64,000 bases of DNA from Ypsolopha sequella. Its lineage: Eukaryota > Arthropoda > Insecta > Lepidoptera > Ypsolophidae. The DNA lies in assembly GCA_934047225.1 (NCBI GenBank), contig OW204004.1, forward strand, positions 4,530,401 to 4,594,400, given 5' to 3'. Below, piece by piece: positions 22,523 through 32,342 of this stretch. Every line of letters begins with the position of its first letter. Position 1 is the first letter of the stretch. Made by a program: the position numbers and the translations under genes. The notes under the pieces were generated by a model. The model was given only the letters and a program-made list of their open reading frames with translations. It searched no databases and had not been told where the DNA came from.

Positions 22523-23537
22523 ATACAGCATACTGTATGGGGGAAGGCCGATACGCAAACGGATTTAAGCTTATCTATTTTTCATTGTGTCTACGATATA
22601 GAGAGTGCAAGCGGTGCTCACGCAGCATACTGCGTGTAGGTGGCCGAAGCACAAAGCTCTATTTCATTATATTTATCATCTTCATAAAGTAATTTTATAA
22701 TTGCAAGTATTAATCATACATTAATATACAATTTATAGTACAATCACTGCCAGCAGTGCTCATGCAGAAAACTACATGCACGAGGCTGAAGTACAAATCA
22801 CATAATCTTGAATAATATCAATGCAGATTTAATTATACTATAATTAGGATCTGTCATGTATGAATGAAAATAACCGAAATCTCAAGAAACATAAATTTAA
22901 AATACTCGAGTAACATATCGTATAATAGCGTTTATTAAAAACATCGTAAAATATGGAGCACCGTAAATATATATTAAAAACAATTGTAAACAGGTACTTT
23001 TAGCTGAGATATATTAATTATTTTTATGTTCAACAGGTATCAATAATTCAATGACTGCAAATCGACAGAACACAAGACGACAAGACTTCACCAGAAAATT
23101 CAAAACTATTTGACAGTTGGAAACGATCTCAAATTAATTTAATGATACTCAGATTACCACTTAATGATTATTAAAAGAGTGGCCGTAAAATTCTTTAATG
23201 AAACTATAATAGCCATTATTATTTTTATTTTTCTATGATGATTTCATATTACTTAAATTTGTTAAATTTCATATTACTTAGACGGTTGGAAGTGATCTCA
23301 AATTAATTTAATGGTACTCAGATTACCACCTAATGATTATTAAGGATAGTGGCTGAAAAATTCTTTAATGGAACTATAATAACCATTATTATTTTTATGT
23401 TATTTTCTACTACGATTTCATTTTATTTTAGATTTGTTCACGTCAAAGACATGTATAATAATTAGCAAAACTGTTATTTCCTTTTGTATGGGGACATACA
23501 ATTGCTCGAATGGCCGATGCGTAATGGGGACATTTCG
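22523..23537 (+). repeat. Dispersed 7-bp-stem hairpin modules followed by GGCCGA
   Basis: Five modules: 22,523-22,540 (CATACAG-cata-CTGTATG), 22,619-22,636 (CACGCAG-cata-CTGCGTG), 22,761-22,778 (CATGCAG-aaaa-CTACATG, one mismatch), 23,484-23,501 (TTGTATG-ggga-CATACAA) and 23,520-23,537 (CGTAATG-ggga-CATTTCG, one mismatch). Each is followed within about 6-15 bases by GGCCGA or GGCTGA. Between the first two, both base changes in one arm are matched by pairing changes in the other arm. Confidence 0.75.
23116..23445 (+). repeat. 169-bp direct duplication
   Basis: Copies starting at 23,116 and 23,285 share GATCTCAAATTAATTTAATG and ACTCAGATTACCAC segments, with several substitutions. The second copy fades near 23,440. 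Confidence 0.85.
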
Positions 23538-23554
23538 TGTATAGGACGGCCGAC

Positions 23555-23779
23555 TGTTGGCCAAGGCGATTTATTACGGCGACGTCAGCGCCCTCACAGC
23601 GGCGATTCGAGCAAAATAAAATGGCAACCCCACAGAAAAAGAGAGGGGATAGGGTGAAAATCCAAGATGGAGTAGAGGTAGGATATATCATCGGAGGTGT
23701 CAATGGTTATCGGTGTAATTAGTGTTGTTTGCGTACAATGAATAAATAATTGATACGGAGAAAAGGTGTTATTTTAATA
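23555..23779 (+). repeat. Gypsy 3' LTR
   Basis: 225 bp, no difference seen from the 5' LTR. Followed by target duplication CACG at 23,780-23,783. Confidence 0.93.
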
Positions 23780-24329
23780 CACGCAAATACTGAAATTTGT
23801 TTACATCATCAATTTCAGGATTCTTGTGAACCAAACTATTGAACGTGTCATGAAATTCAAGCCACATATTGTACAAGCCGGAAAATTTGGGTAAAGAAAT
23901 AGTAGGTAACTTACATTTCACTCGTTGTCTCACTATAACTGATTTTTGCGACGAGGAGTCACTATCACTGGCATCAGCTATCACCGATGGGGTCCTTGAA
24001 TGTGGTGGCAACAAGGCTTTGGCATTAGATACCACACTATAGTAATTATTTTCAAATTCTTCACGATCCAAAGCGGCTAACTGCATGTCCTCCGATTTCA
24101 TCTCGATTTCCGTCTGAACCTCGTCGAATTTTATAAATAAGTCCTCCATTCTACTAATACGCATACGAAGTTCAGTTATCTGAGCAACAGACAATGCTAA
24201 CCCCTTGAGATTAGTTAAATAACCCATAAATTTTGTCAATTGTCCCTTTATAGTACCACGTCTTTTTATTAACTCGTCCATCGCTAAAACTAACGCCTTT
24301 GAAGCTTGATTTTCAGTGTCTCCTACCAT
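23780..24329 (-). CDS. BEL-1 gag, N-terminal part
   Basis: ATG at 24,327-24,329. 183 codons of BEL/Pao Gag: a helical N-terminus with a coiled-coil-like stretch, a Ser/Asp linker, then LPTISLPKFSGLYNMWLEFH, the characteristic start of the BEL capsid region (LPKFSG..W..F). The frame reaches the Gypsy insertion at NKFQYLR and resumes in phase at 15,968. The extra codons seen beyond 23,780 come from the Gypsy LTR. Confidence 0.92.
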
Positions 24330-24881
24330 ATTTCACAATGATCACTAAATAGAATCACTATTTATACACAATTAATGCGAAATTCAGTAAAAAACAATGC
24401 AAATTGGTTAAAACCACGCGTACTGTTAATTTCGTCACGGTCAAGTTCACTGTAATGGCGGCAATAACTTGTTTGCTATTTCACTCCTGTGATCTATAAA
24501 TAGACAGGTATTTCAGGACGTAAACAAGTTGTTATGCAATCTTATGCATTTTTATTTGATTGCCAAAGAGTATGAATCAAATGGATGTTGTATTTAATTG
24601 GGTTTGTACTGCTTTGTGCTAATGAGGTATGAAGATGAGTTTGCCAAAATGGTGGACAATTAATTTTGAATGAAATGTTAATTAATGTTAAATAATAGGT
24701 AATAGGTAAGGAAATATTTCATGGAACGGACTCACTTTATAGCTTCAATATGTTGTGATGATCTCGTTGATTTTCCTTACTTTGGTCTCGATACTTATTC
24801 AGACTGTAGAATCACGACGTTGCAAATTACGTTGGTGATGATGACTTAGCTCGAAGTTTCATTGATTCGTCTACTTTGATG
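24330..24881 (-). other. BEL-1 5' leader
   Basis: About 550 bases between primer site and gag ATG. AT-rich, no ORF or repeat seen. Confidence 0.6.
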
Positions 24882-24899
24882 ATCCGGCACGAAGGTCCA
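24882..24899 (-). promoter_or_regulatory. BEL-1 primer binding site
   Basis: Directly next to the 5' LTR, minus-strand TGGACCTTCGTGCCGGAT. It starts with TGG as expected for a site complementary to a tRNA 3' CCA end. It resembles a tRNA-Tyr 3' end, with mismatches. Confidence 0.6.
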
Positions 24900-25099
24900 T
24901 GTTTGATACCGTAGGTTTTTAATGAAAACTGCTTCGTCTTATGGTTTTAAAATATAATAACAACCAAACTGATAAATTACAAGCGTAGCGTGTCTCGCAG
25001 CCATAGGGGTAGAAAAAATAATGACGTCATATCATATTAAAAAAAACATTAAAAGTAAAAAGTGCAGCATCCGGTGTTGCTAGTGTCTACATCTAAACA
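24900..25099 (-). repeat. BEL-1 5' LTR
   Basis: 200 bp, matching the 3' LTR at 10,967-11,166. Flanked on the right by CCTTG. Confidence 0.95.
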
Positions 25100-25144
25100 C
25101 CTTGATTAGAGATTTTTTGCAACTAAAACCCTTTTTTAATTTTA

Positions 25145-25573
25145 GCTCCATTACATTGGTCACATAGTGCAACTTTAAATTTAATTTCACAATACGAACA
25201 ACACAGAGAAAGATTTAATAACACTACTGTGCGCAATGACATCATATGGAGAGACATATCAAAAAAGTTGGAAGAAAATGGTTTTGGTAGCCCCACAATA
25301 CGCCAAACTATGGACAAATGGAAGAATTTAAGAAGAAAATATGTAGAGGCAAAAGATAATATGGGCCCAAGAAGCAGTGGGAAACCTCCTACAAATTTTA
25401 AATATTTCAATGAAATTGATGAAATTTTATCCACCTCCGCTCAAATAAGCCCCCCACAAATTGCATCCTCGATGAGGGATCTCAATATAGCTACGGAGGT
25501 TCATAATAAAAATCAAGAACCAAATGTCCAGAATAATAGCCGTAAAGAAATGGTCAAGGTGTTAAAGATGTAA
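25145..25573 (+). CDS. Myb/SANT-like DNA-binding protein of a Harbinger element (exon)
   Basis: The open frame enters from a splice acceptor (TTTTAATTTTAG, ending 25,145) and runs to the stop at 25,571-25,573. The translated domain, with W-S-H-S-A-T-L then IIWRDISKKL, KWKNLRRKY and FKYFNEIDEIL, is the Myb/SANT-like fold of the accessory protein that PIF/Harbinger transposases need for DNA binding and nuclear import. The GTG at 25,229 is not a start; the real 5' exon is missing here or displaced by the insertions to the left. The Harbinger transposase at 34,098-35,190 lies in convergent orientation, the usual two-gene layout. Confidence 0.7.
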   Translation, partial: APLHWSHSATLNLISQYEQHRERFNNTTVRNDIIWRDISKKLEENGFGSPTIRQTMDKWKNLRRKYVEAKDNMGPRSSGKPPTNFKYFNEIDEILSTSAQISPPQIASSMRDLNIATEVHNKNQEPNVQNNSRKEMVKVLKM

Positions 25574-25645
25574 CTGATGTGTTTAGTGCCAAATGGACAA
25601 ACTTATTGAAAAACTGTAAACCTAAAAAACTACTGCGATTTTGAT

Positions 25646-25798
25646 TTTATTATTGTAAGACTGATTTATACATAATATATACAATTTTTATAATTATTTA
25701 TTTGATTATTTGTAAATTAGCTTTACAATTTATTATTGTAAGACTGATTTATACATAATATATACAATTTTTATAATTATTTATTTGATTATTTGTAA
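25646..25798 (+). repeat. 83-bp tandem duplication, AT-rich
   Basis: Two near-identical copies (25,646-25,728 and 25,729-25,798) containing TATTGTAAGACTGATTTATA, just downstream of the Myb-like exon. Confidence 0.9.
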
Positions 25799-25876
25799 AG
25801 CTAATGTAGCTAAGTTTTTTGAATTAATGGCAATTATTTTACTGTGATTTTAATTTTAATGTACATTCGTCTTTAA

Positions 25877-26201
25877 GGGGCTGCACTATGCTAAAATTCA
25901 GTTCTGCTCTAACGTTTTTGTTTTTTAACCATCTATCCTGCTTTAATCAGATGCCGCGCACGCATGGTTTCGTTTCAATCGGTTTTGAAATATGGAAACT
26001 GAATCGCTTTTTTCGTGAAATTCATGCTTTTTTAAAAGTAATATAATTAAAAGAAGATCGAAAGTATGTTTATTTATAAAGTGTAATTAATGATTGTCTT
26101 GAGTCAAGACAAATACACGGTATATTTTTTTCAAATATTTACCATCTAAGTTGACAGAACTGAATCCAATGCAAAACTGATGTTTAGCATTATGGAGCCC
26201 C
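25877..26201. mobile_element. MITE with TTAA target duplication (piggyBac-like)
   Basis: 325 bp between TTAA at 25,873-25,876 and 26,202-26,205. Terminal inverted repeats: GGGGCTGCACTATGCTAAA on the left against GGGGCTCCATAATGCTAAA (complement) on the right. A second inverted pair, ATTCAGTTCTG/CAGAACTGAAT, lies inside. No coding capacity. Confidence 0.75.
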
Positions 26202-26244
26202 TTAAGAACGATTTAAAGGTAATTTGATAGGTACTTAATAGTAA

Positions 26245-26578
26245 TGTTGAGGTCAGGATCCGAAGTGGACTGTATTAAAACCCAGTATTCAAACTTCAAA
26301 TCTTTATTAAGTGAAACGATAGTAGAAGTGAAGTGAACAAGTAAACTGAAGTGAATAAATTTACAAACATAGGGCCTTATATTTATATCGTAAAACCACT
26401 CTGTCGTGTAGTGCCTGTAGGCGCGATGTCTAAGGAGCGCGGAGAGGTGAGACCAGAGGAAGGACGCCTGAGGTAGGCCAGCCTGGACGCGAGTCAACAT
26501 TTTGCCTTCTTGCTCTAACTCGTCGCTCCGTCCCTCGGTCCGCTGGCCAGCTTCCTTTCAGGCTTGTTGTCCGCAACA
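26245..26578 (-). repeat. BEL-2 3' LTR
   Basis: 334 bp, TGTTGAGGTCAGG to GTCCGCAACA. Matches 32,571-32,904 by eye. Confidence 0.96.
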
Positions 26579-26678
26579 TTCTCCCCCCGGCGCAGAGCTA
26601 ACGCAGCCCTCTCTATCCACTGGGAGGACAGCGAGCCTTGTGGTAGGTCTCCACAGAATGCCTCCTCTCGTCTGGATT

Positions 26679-29600
26679 TCAGCGCTCCTCACGCCTCGCA
26701 TCTGGTCCGGGCAGGGTACGGCTCACGATCCCTCGTGGCCAGGTGTTTCGTGGTAGTGTGGGGTCGACTACTACCACGAGATCTCCTACTTGAAGGGGCC
26801 GCTTTCCATGTGAGGAACTTCCTCGGGGCACGAGAGTAGGCAGATACTCGCGCACCCATCTTGCCCAGAATTGGTCCGCCAGTCCTTGAGCTGCTTTCCA
26901 GGTGCGTCGGTCAGCTGGTTGGCATGGGCCCGTCATGGGTAGGCCTGTTGACGTCCCAATCAAAAAATGGTTCGGCGTGATGGTCTCTGGATCGCCTGGG
27001 TCCACGGAGACATGCGTGAGGGGTCGTCCGTTGATGGAGTGCTCAGCTTCGGTAAGCAAGGTGGCGAGGACTTCCTCCTTGGGGTGCTGTTCTGTTAGCA
27101 CCACCCGAAGAGCTGTCTTCACCGATCGCACCAACCGCTCCCAGGCGCCACCTTGGTTTGGGGCTCCAGGGGGAATGAACCTCCAGTCCATCCGGTAGGT
27201 GAGGCCGTAGTTCCGCAGTACTGGAGCCCACTCGGTGTAAGCTGCTCGAAGCTCGGCGTCAGCGCCCCTGAAGTTGGTGCCGTTGTCGCTGTACATCAGC
27301 TTGGGCCATCCTCGGCGGGCGGCCATACGCCGCAGCGCCATGATGGCCGAGTCGGTCGTCAGGCTGCTCACTAGCTCGAGGTGGACAGCGCGAGTGCTCA
27401 GGCAGGTGAAGAGGGCGCCCCACCTCTTCTCGTGACGGCGGCCGATAGTCACTGTCATCGGGCCGAAGTAATCGACGCCGCAGTTAGTGAAGGGGCGGCA
27501 GTGGGCGTCGAGGCGGGCCAGTGGAAGATCGCCCGTGACGGGCACTTGCGGCGTGGTTCGCCTCACTCGGCAGAGGGCGCAGGTCTGGGCTGTGGTGCGC
27601 ACCGTAGGCCGAAGGCGAAGAACCCAGAAGCGCTGTCTTAGGTCGTTCACCACGCGCTCGTTGTTGGCGTGGCCGGCGGCTGCGTGCTCCCTCAGCACGA
27701 GGAGCTTTGTGAATGGGTGGCGGCCGTCTATAATGACCGGCCGCTTGGTGCTGGCGGGCACGTTGGCTGCTCCGATGCGCCCTCGCACGCAGAGAAGGCC
27801 GTCCTCAATGACCGGATCCAGGTTGTGTAGTCGGCTGGACCGGGAGATGGGCTGGCCTGCGTTCAGGCAGGCGATCTCAGCAGCGAAGTCATCGCGCTGA
27901 GCGCGGGCGAGCCATAGGTGCTCAGCCCGCTCAAGGTGCCGTGCCTCCATGTTGCCGGCCTGGCGCCGGCACTTGTCAGCGAATAGGAGGACCGCTGCCG
28001 TTGCTCGTATCAGCCGCTCGTAGGAAGAGAAGCGGCTGATGTCCGGAAGAGGTGACCGTGGCTCAAGGCTGGGAGCCACGGTGGTGAACAGGACGTCCTC
28101 GCTCTGCTCTGGAAGGCTGTCAGCCGGTACTGCAGGCCATCGGTCTTCTTCTTCTTGAAGGAAAGCAGGCCCCGTGAACCAGCGGTCGGTTGGCTGGCCC
28201 GGCGTGTAGACCGGTCTGGTTGCGTCGTCTGCCACGTTCAGGTGAGTTGGGACCCACCGCCATTGTTGGCGGTTGGTCAGCTCGGCGATCTCCCCGAGGC
28301 GGTGTGCCACAAAGGGAGAGAAGCGGCGTGCATCATCCTTGATCCAGTGCAGTGCCGTACGGGAGTCTGTCCAGTAGACGGTTTTCTCGGGCACCCATCG
28401 GTGCTCTCTGAGGATGAGGTCGGCGAGGCGGGCTCCAATGAGTGCCGCCTGCAACTCGAGACGGGGGATGCTCAGCGCTCGTAGGGGCGCCACCTTAGAC
28501 TTGGCGGCTGCCAGGGTGACAGCCACAGTCCCGTCTGTGTGCTGGATCCTCCAGTAGGCTGCTGCTGCGAAGGCGTGTCCTGAGGCATCGCAGAACACGT
28601 GGAGCTGCCGGCTCCCCTCCTCCAGATCGTAGCACCGGGGAAGGCGCAGCAGGTGGACGTCGGCCAGTCCTTGCAGCCAGCCGGAGAATCGCTCGGCTTC
28701 GTCAGGGGGCAGGGTGTCGTCCCACCCAAGCTGCAGGCGCCACAGGTCTTGCAGCAGGATTTTGGCCGCTACCGTGTAGTGGCTTAGAAGCCCCAGCGGG
28801 TCATAAATGGACATGACCACGCTTAGGGTTTCTCTCTTGGTGGGGGCGCGTGCTTGCGCCAGGACGTCTGTGGGGACTCGGTTCATGGTGGCACCGAATC
28901 CCAGAGTGTCCTCTTCCGCGTTCCAGAGAAGTCCCAGGGTTCTCTGGTCTTCGTGCTTGCCCCCGAGTTCCGTAGGGGCTCGGGCTCGGAGTGTGGCAGG
29001 AACATCTGCCAGGGCTCGTTCGGAGTTGGCGTTCCAGCTGCGCAGCTTGAAGCTGGCTTGAGTGTGGACAGCGTTCACCTCGCTGATTGTCTGCCGGGCC
29101 TCTTCCTCTGTGAAGAAGCTCTCCACGAGGTCGTCCATGTAGTAGCTCTCGGTGATGGCACGCAACGCGTTAGGGTGCGTGCGTGCGTGCAGCTGTGCGT
29201 TGTGGTTTCGCACGCTGTGTGCCAGGAACGGTGAACTGGATGCTCCGAAGATCATCGAAGTCATCACGTACTGGGATGGCGGGTGCGTGCGGTCGGCGCC
29301 TCGCCATAGGAACATCTGCGCTGGCTGGTCCTCCTTGCGGATCTTCACCTGGAGGAACATCTCTTGGATGTCGGCGGTGACAGCCACTGGTCTCTCCCGG
29401 AATCGAAAGAGGATGCCTGGCAGAGATTTCAGCAGGTCTGGCCCCTCTAGCAGCTGGCTGTTGAGGCTCACCCCTGAGGAGACTGCTGCTGCGTCGAAGA
29501 CCAGGCGCACTTTGCCGGGTTTGTTTGGATTCCTCACGGCAAAGTGTGGCAGGAACCATTGAAGCGGGCTGTTGCTCTCGCTTCCATCTGCTGGTCGTGC

Positions 29601-32342
29601 GTAGCCCTTACTGAGCAGGTTGGAGATCTGCTGCGAGTATTCCAAGCTGAAGCTCGGGTCCCGGTCCATCTTCCGCTCGATGCCACGCAGTCTAGTGACG
29701 GCGTGAGCGTGGTTGGACGGCAGTACGACGTCATCAGTCTTCCAGGGGAGGCCAACTTCATAGTGGTTGTCGACGTGGCGGACGGTGCGTTGAAAGGTCG
29801 CTACCGCCCGTTGGTCCTCTTCTCTGACCTTAATGGCCAGTGAGACACCCAGTGCGTCAACGGAGAAGTGGTGACGCACCAAGTTGTCCAGCCGGTCGTC
29901 TGGAGACTGCCCCAGGGTCGTGGGGTAGATGACGGGATGCTCGGGCGCAGATATGTGCAGCACCGCTGCGTCGGAGTCCTCCCGTGTCAGAAGGCGTGGC
30001 AGGGTCCCGTAGATGACCCAGCCCAGGCAGGTGAGTGAGGCGGCGGGCTCGTGAGTTTGGCCCTGCCGCAGCCGGCGTGACACCATCAGGTGCCAGTTGT
30101 CTGCACCAACCAGGATGCGCGGTGTTGCCGTCGCGTAGCAGGCCCGATGGAGGCCACGCAGGTGTGGGTACTGCGTGACATCTCTGGGCACTGCCTGGCT
30201 GCGCAGGTTCATTCTGCCCATGGTGCGTGCGGAGATGGTGTGGACGTCGGCTTCATCTCGCCCTCTGATGCAGAGGCTGATGCGGCGGCTGTCCGGCTGC
30301 TTGCAGACAGCGTTGACTCCTCTTATGTTGAGAGGGTCTGCGGGTCCATCGGCGCCGATCTGGCGCGCCAGGTCTGGCGCGTCGACGAGGGTAATGGTAG
30401 ACCCCTCGTCAAGAATAGCGTGTGTGTTCACGGTCCCGGTGGGTCCAGTGATGGTGACGGGGCACACCTTCAGCAGCACGCTGCGGGCCGTGTTCGGCGC
30501 GCAGATGGAGAGCACGGCCTCAGAGCTGGCCGTGGGCGCTGGTGAGGCAGGTGGTGCCGGTTGGAGAGCCGCAGTGGGGGCTCCCCCCGTAGCAGTTGCT
30601 GGGTTGGCGGCCGGCACGTCAGAGTGCAGCAGCGTGTTGTGTGGGCGTGTGCAGCCGTTGATGCCGCAGGGTCTCGCCTTGCACCGGTCCCTGCGATGTT
30701 TGCTCACCAGACATCGGAAGCAGGTGTTGGACGAGCGTGCCCACTCCCAGCGGGCGTTGACAGTCATACCGCGCAGCTTGCGGCATGACGTGGTTCGGTG
30801 CTCAGCGCCACAGCAGAGGCACGGCGGTGTCGCCGTTGTCTCTGTCTCGGCTGCTGTGTAGGCAGCGGACTCCCGCCGTCGCTCAGGTCGGCGTGCCGGT
30901 GCTGGTGCGGGCGTCTTCGGTGGTGCCTTTGTTGCGGGTGCGGGCGCTGCCGTAAACATATACTGCAGCGCTCGGTCGGCCTCTCGCATCAGGAAGCGGG
31001 ACAGTAGCTCAAACTCCGACGCGCTGGGGTCGGCGTGATCGTGAGCGTAGTCACACCAGCGTGACTTGAGGTGTGGGCTCAGTTTGTCCAGCGTCTCCCG
31101 TGCCAGCATTGGGGTGTGGATGTACCCCTTGCGGTCCACATTCTTCAGGATGCACAAGATATTGTACACCCTTACAGCGAACGTGTTGAGCTCCGATGCG
31201 GCTGGGCCCGGTCGAGGCAGGCGACGCAGGTCGTCCAAGGCTCGGTCCACGATGACCTCGGTGCGGCCGAAGCATTGCTCCAATGTTCGCATGATGCTCT
31301 CGGGGTCGGTGGTTGAGTGGAGCTGGCCGACGACAGCTTCCCGGGCGTCGCCCTTCAGGCAGTTGCGCAGGCGCGCCATGTTCTCAATGGGCGAGAAGTG
31401 ATACAGCTGCGTCGACTCCCGCATAGCTGCCTTGAATGGCAGCCACTCAGTTGGTGCACCGGTGAATGCTGGTAGATCCGATGACTGGCGCGGGGGTGCT
31501 CGGCCACGGGACATTCTCTCCAGTGCCTCCACCAAGCGGTCGATGCCTTGACCGCGCTGGGAAGGTGTCGTGGAGCGGCGTCGTCGCTCCGCCGGTGGTG
31601 GCGAAGGTGACTGCCGGCGGCGGTGCTCCGTGGGAGACCGCAGGTGGCGGTCCTCTGCTTGGAGTGGAGCAGCCAGTGGAGCCGGGGGCCGGTGCTCATG
31701 ATAGAGCGCTGGCGGGCGGCGATTGGCTGTGGCCTCGTCAGTGAGGCGGGGCACGACGGTTGGCGAGGTGTGGTGCCGGCGCTCACCATAGAGCGCTGGT
31801 GTGAAGCTGTCGGCCGCGGGGCGTTGCTCAATGGTCGGTGGAGCATGGAGCTGGCGCTCATCGTAGAGCGCTGGCGGGCGGCGATCAGCTGCGGCTTCAT
31901 CGTCGAACCGTGTGCGGCGGCTAGTCACTGGTAACCGGGGCTGGTGGGGAGTCTCGGTGAAAGCCAGGGTTGTTGGTCTGGCTGTCGATGTGGATGGCAG
32001 CGCAACGTTGAGGTGTGCTGCGTTCTGCACCATCCATCTGTCGACCCGTGCGTCATCGTGCACAGAGTCGGCGTCGTGCATGGATTCCTCGGCTTCGAGC
32101 GCCGCGGCGTTGAATGCCAGCGTGCGCTGAATTAGCCTTTGTTGGAGCTGCAGGTCCTGGCGCTGAAGCTCGATAAGCTGAGCCTCCGCCTCGTGCTGCT
32201 CCTTCAGGATGCGGGCTCTCGTACTCGCCGTTGTTCGGTGAGAGCGCTCTGAGCGCACAGGTGAGTGCGCGCGTCGGTCGGCAGCGCGGACGTCTCCCCC
32301 CGTAGAGATGGCTGGTAGCTGCATCCCGTAGGTGGTCACCAT
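26679..32342 (-). CDS. BEL-2 gag-pol polyprotein, intact
   Basis: ATG at 32,340-32,342, 1,887 residues; the open frame extends upstream through a minisatellite but only from a TTG. The N-terminus is Arg/Pro/Ala-rich with a coiled-coil-like stretch. Next is the BEL Gag core (LPAFTGAPTEWLPFKAAMRE), zinc knuckles (CLCC, CFRC and a CxxxxC-H cluster) and protease (ILDEGSTITLVD). RT has VTADIQEMFLQV and catalytic YYMDDL; RNase H has FCDASGHAFAAAAY. The integrase has an HHCC region and DDE residues in CGVDYFGPM, YSDNGTNF and GGAWERLV. All catalytic residues looked for are present and no stop interrupts, so the copy could be active. No env. Confidence 0.95.
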   Translation of the reverse strand: MVTTYGMQLPAISTGGDVRAADRRAHSPVRSERSHRTTASTRARILKEQHEAEAQLIELQRQDLQLQQRLIQRTLAFNAAALEAEESMHDADSVHDDARVDRWMVQNAAHLNVALPSTSTARPTTLAFTETPHQPRLPVTSRRTRFDDEAAADRRPPALYDERQLHAPPTIEQRPAADSFTPALYGERRHHTSPTVVPRLTDEATANRRPPALYHEHRPPAPLAAPLQAEDRHLRSPTEHRRRQSPSPPPAERRRRSTTPSQRGQGIDRLVEALERMSRGRAPPRQSSDLPAFTGAPTEWLPFKAAMRESTQLYHFSPIENMARLRNCLKGDAREAVVGQLHSTTDPESIMRTLEQCFGRTEVIVDRALDDLRRLPRPGPAASELNTFAVRVYNILCILKNVDRKGYIHTPMLARETLDKLSPHLKSRWCDYAHDHADPSASEFELLSRFLMREADRALQYMFTAAPAPATKAPPKTPAPAPARRPERRRESAAYTAAETETTATPPCLCCGAEHRTTSCRKLRGMTVNARWEWARSSNTCFRCLVSKHRRDRCKARPCGINGCTRPHNTLLHSDVPAANPATATGGAPTAALQPAPPASPAPTASSEAVLSICAPNTARSVLLKVCPVTITGPTGTVNTHAILDEGSTITLVDAPDLARQIGADGPADPLNIRGVNAVCKQPDSRRISLCIRGRDEADVHTISARTMGRMNLRSQAVPRDVTQYPHLRGLHRACYATATPRILVGADNWHLMVSRRLRQGQTHEPAASLTCLGWVIYGTLPRLLTREDSDAAVLHISAPEHPVIYPTTLGQSPDDRLDNLVRHHFSVDALGVSLAIKVREEDQRAVATFQRTVRHVDNHYEVGLPWKTDDVVLPSNHAHAVTRLRGIERKMDRDPSFSLEYSQQISNLLSKGYARPADGSESNSPLQWFLPHFAVRNPNKPGKVRLVFDAAAVSSGVSLNSQLLEGPDLLKSLPGILFRFRERPVAVTADIQEMFLQVKIRKEDQPAQMFLWRGADRTHPPSQYVMTSMIFGASSSPFLAHSVRNHNAQLHARTHPNALRAITESYYMDDLVESFFTEEEARQTISEVNAVHTQASFKLRSWNANSERALADVPATLRARAPTELGGKHEDQRTLGLLWNAEEDTLGFGATMNRVPTDVLAQARAPTKRETLSVVMSIYDPLGLLSHYTVAAKILLQDLWRLQLGWDDTLPPDEAERFSGWLQGLADVHLLRLPRCYDLEEGSRQLHVFCDASGHAFAAAAYWRIQHTDGTVAVTLAAAKSKVAPLRALSIPRLELQAALIGARLADLILREHRWVPEKTVYWTDSRTALHWIKDDARRFSPFVAHRLGEIAELTNRQQWRWVPTHLNVADDATRPVYTPGQPTDRWFTGPAFLQEEEDRWPAVPADSLPEQSEDVLFTTVAPSLEPRSPLPDISRFSSYERLIRATAAVLLFADKCRRQAGNMEARHLERAEHLWLARAQRDDFAAEIACLNAGQPISRSSRLHNLDPVIEDGLLCVRGRIGAANVPASTKRPVIIDGRHPFTKLLVLREHAAAGHANNERVVNDLRQRFWVLRLRPTVRTTAQTCALCRVRRTTPQVPVTGDLPLARLDAHCRPFTNCGVDYFGPMTVTIGRRHEKRWGALFTCLSTRAVHLELVSSLTTDSAIMALRRMAARRGWPKLMYSDNGTNFRGADAELRAAYTEWAPVLRNYGLTYRMDWRFIPPGAPNQGGAWERLVRSVKTALRVVLTEQHPKEEVLATLLTEAEHSINGRPLTHVSVDPGDPETITPNHFLIGTSTGLPMTGPCQPADRRTWKAAQGLADQFWARWVREYLPTLVPRGSSSHGKRPLQVGDLVVVVDPTLPRNTWPRGIVSRTLPGPDARREER

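Larger units (their letters stand above)
22329..23554 (+). other. Gypsy 3' noncoding region
   Basis: 1.2 kb without a credible ORF, holding five hairpin modules (22,523-23,537), repeated GGCCGA motifs and a 169-bp direct duplication (from 23,116). No env. Confidence 0.7.
15973..23779 (+). mobile_element. Ty3/Gypsy LTR retrotransposon inside BEL-1 gag
   Basis: Plus-strand element, 7.8 kb, with 225-bp LTRs (15,973-16,197 and 23,555-23,779) identical by eye and a 4-bp target duplication CACG (15,969-15,972 and 23,780-23,783). It has a leader with GC-rich tandem repeats, a fused gag-pol, and a 1.2-kb 3' noncoding region with repeated hairpins. No env-like ORF. RT and integrase are Gypsy-type; the lineage may be near CsRn1 but this is not secure. 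A standard tRNA primer site is not evident after the 5' LTR. Confidence 0.95.
10967..25099 (-). mobile_element. BEL-1: BEL/Pao LTR retrotransposon, split by a Gypsy insertion
   Basis: Minus-strand BEL/Pao element with 200-bp LTRs (10,967-11,166 and 24,900-25,099) that start TGTTT and end AAACA and look identical by eye. The 5-bp target duplication is CCTTG (10,962-10,966 and 25,100-25,104), the size usual for BEL. It has one gag-pol ORF, cut by the Gypsy element at 15,973-23,779. With the Gypsy and one CACG copy discounted, the gag-pol ORF is continuous at about 1,768 residues. Confidence 0.95.

Noticed and set aside
22329..23554. Envelope gene of the Gypsy element
   Set aside because: No ORF of adequate length, no signal peptide or membrane segment; the region holds repeats and hairpins.
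26502..32135. Many plus-strand ORFs over BEL-2
   Set aside because: Antisense shadows of the GC-rich gag-pol; none has a recognisable domain.
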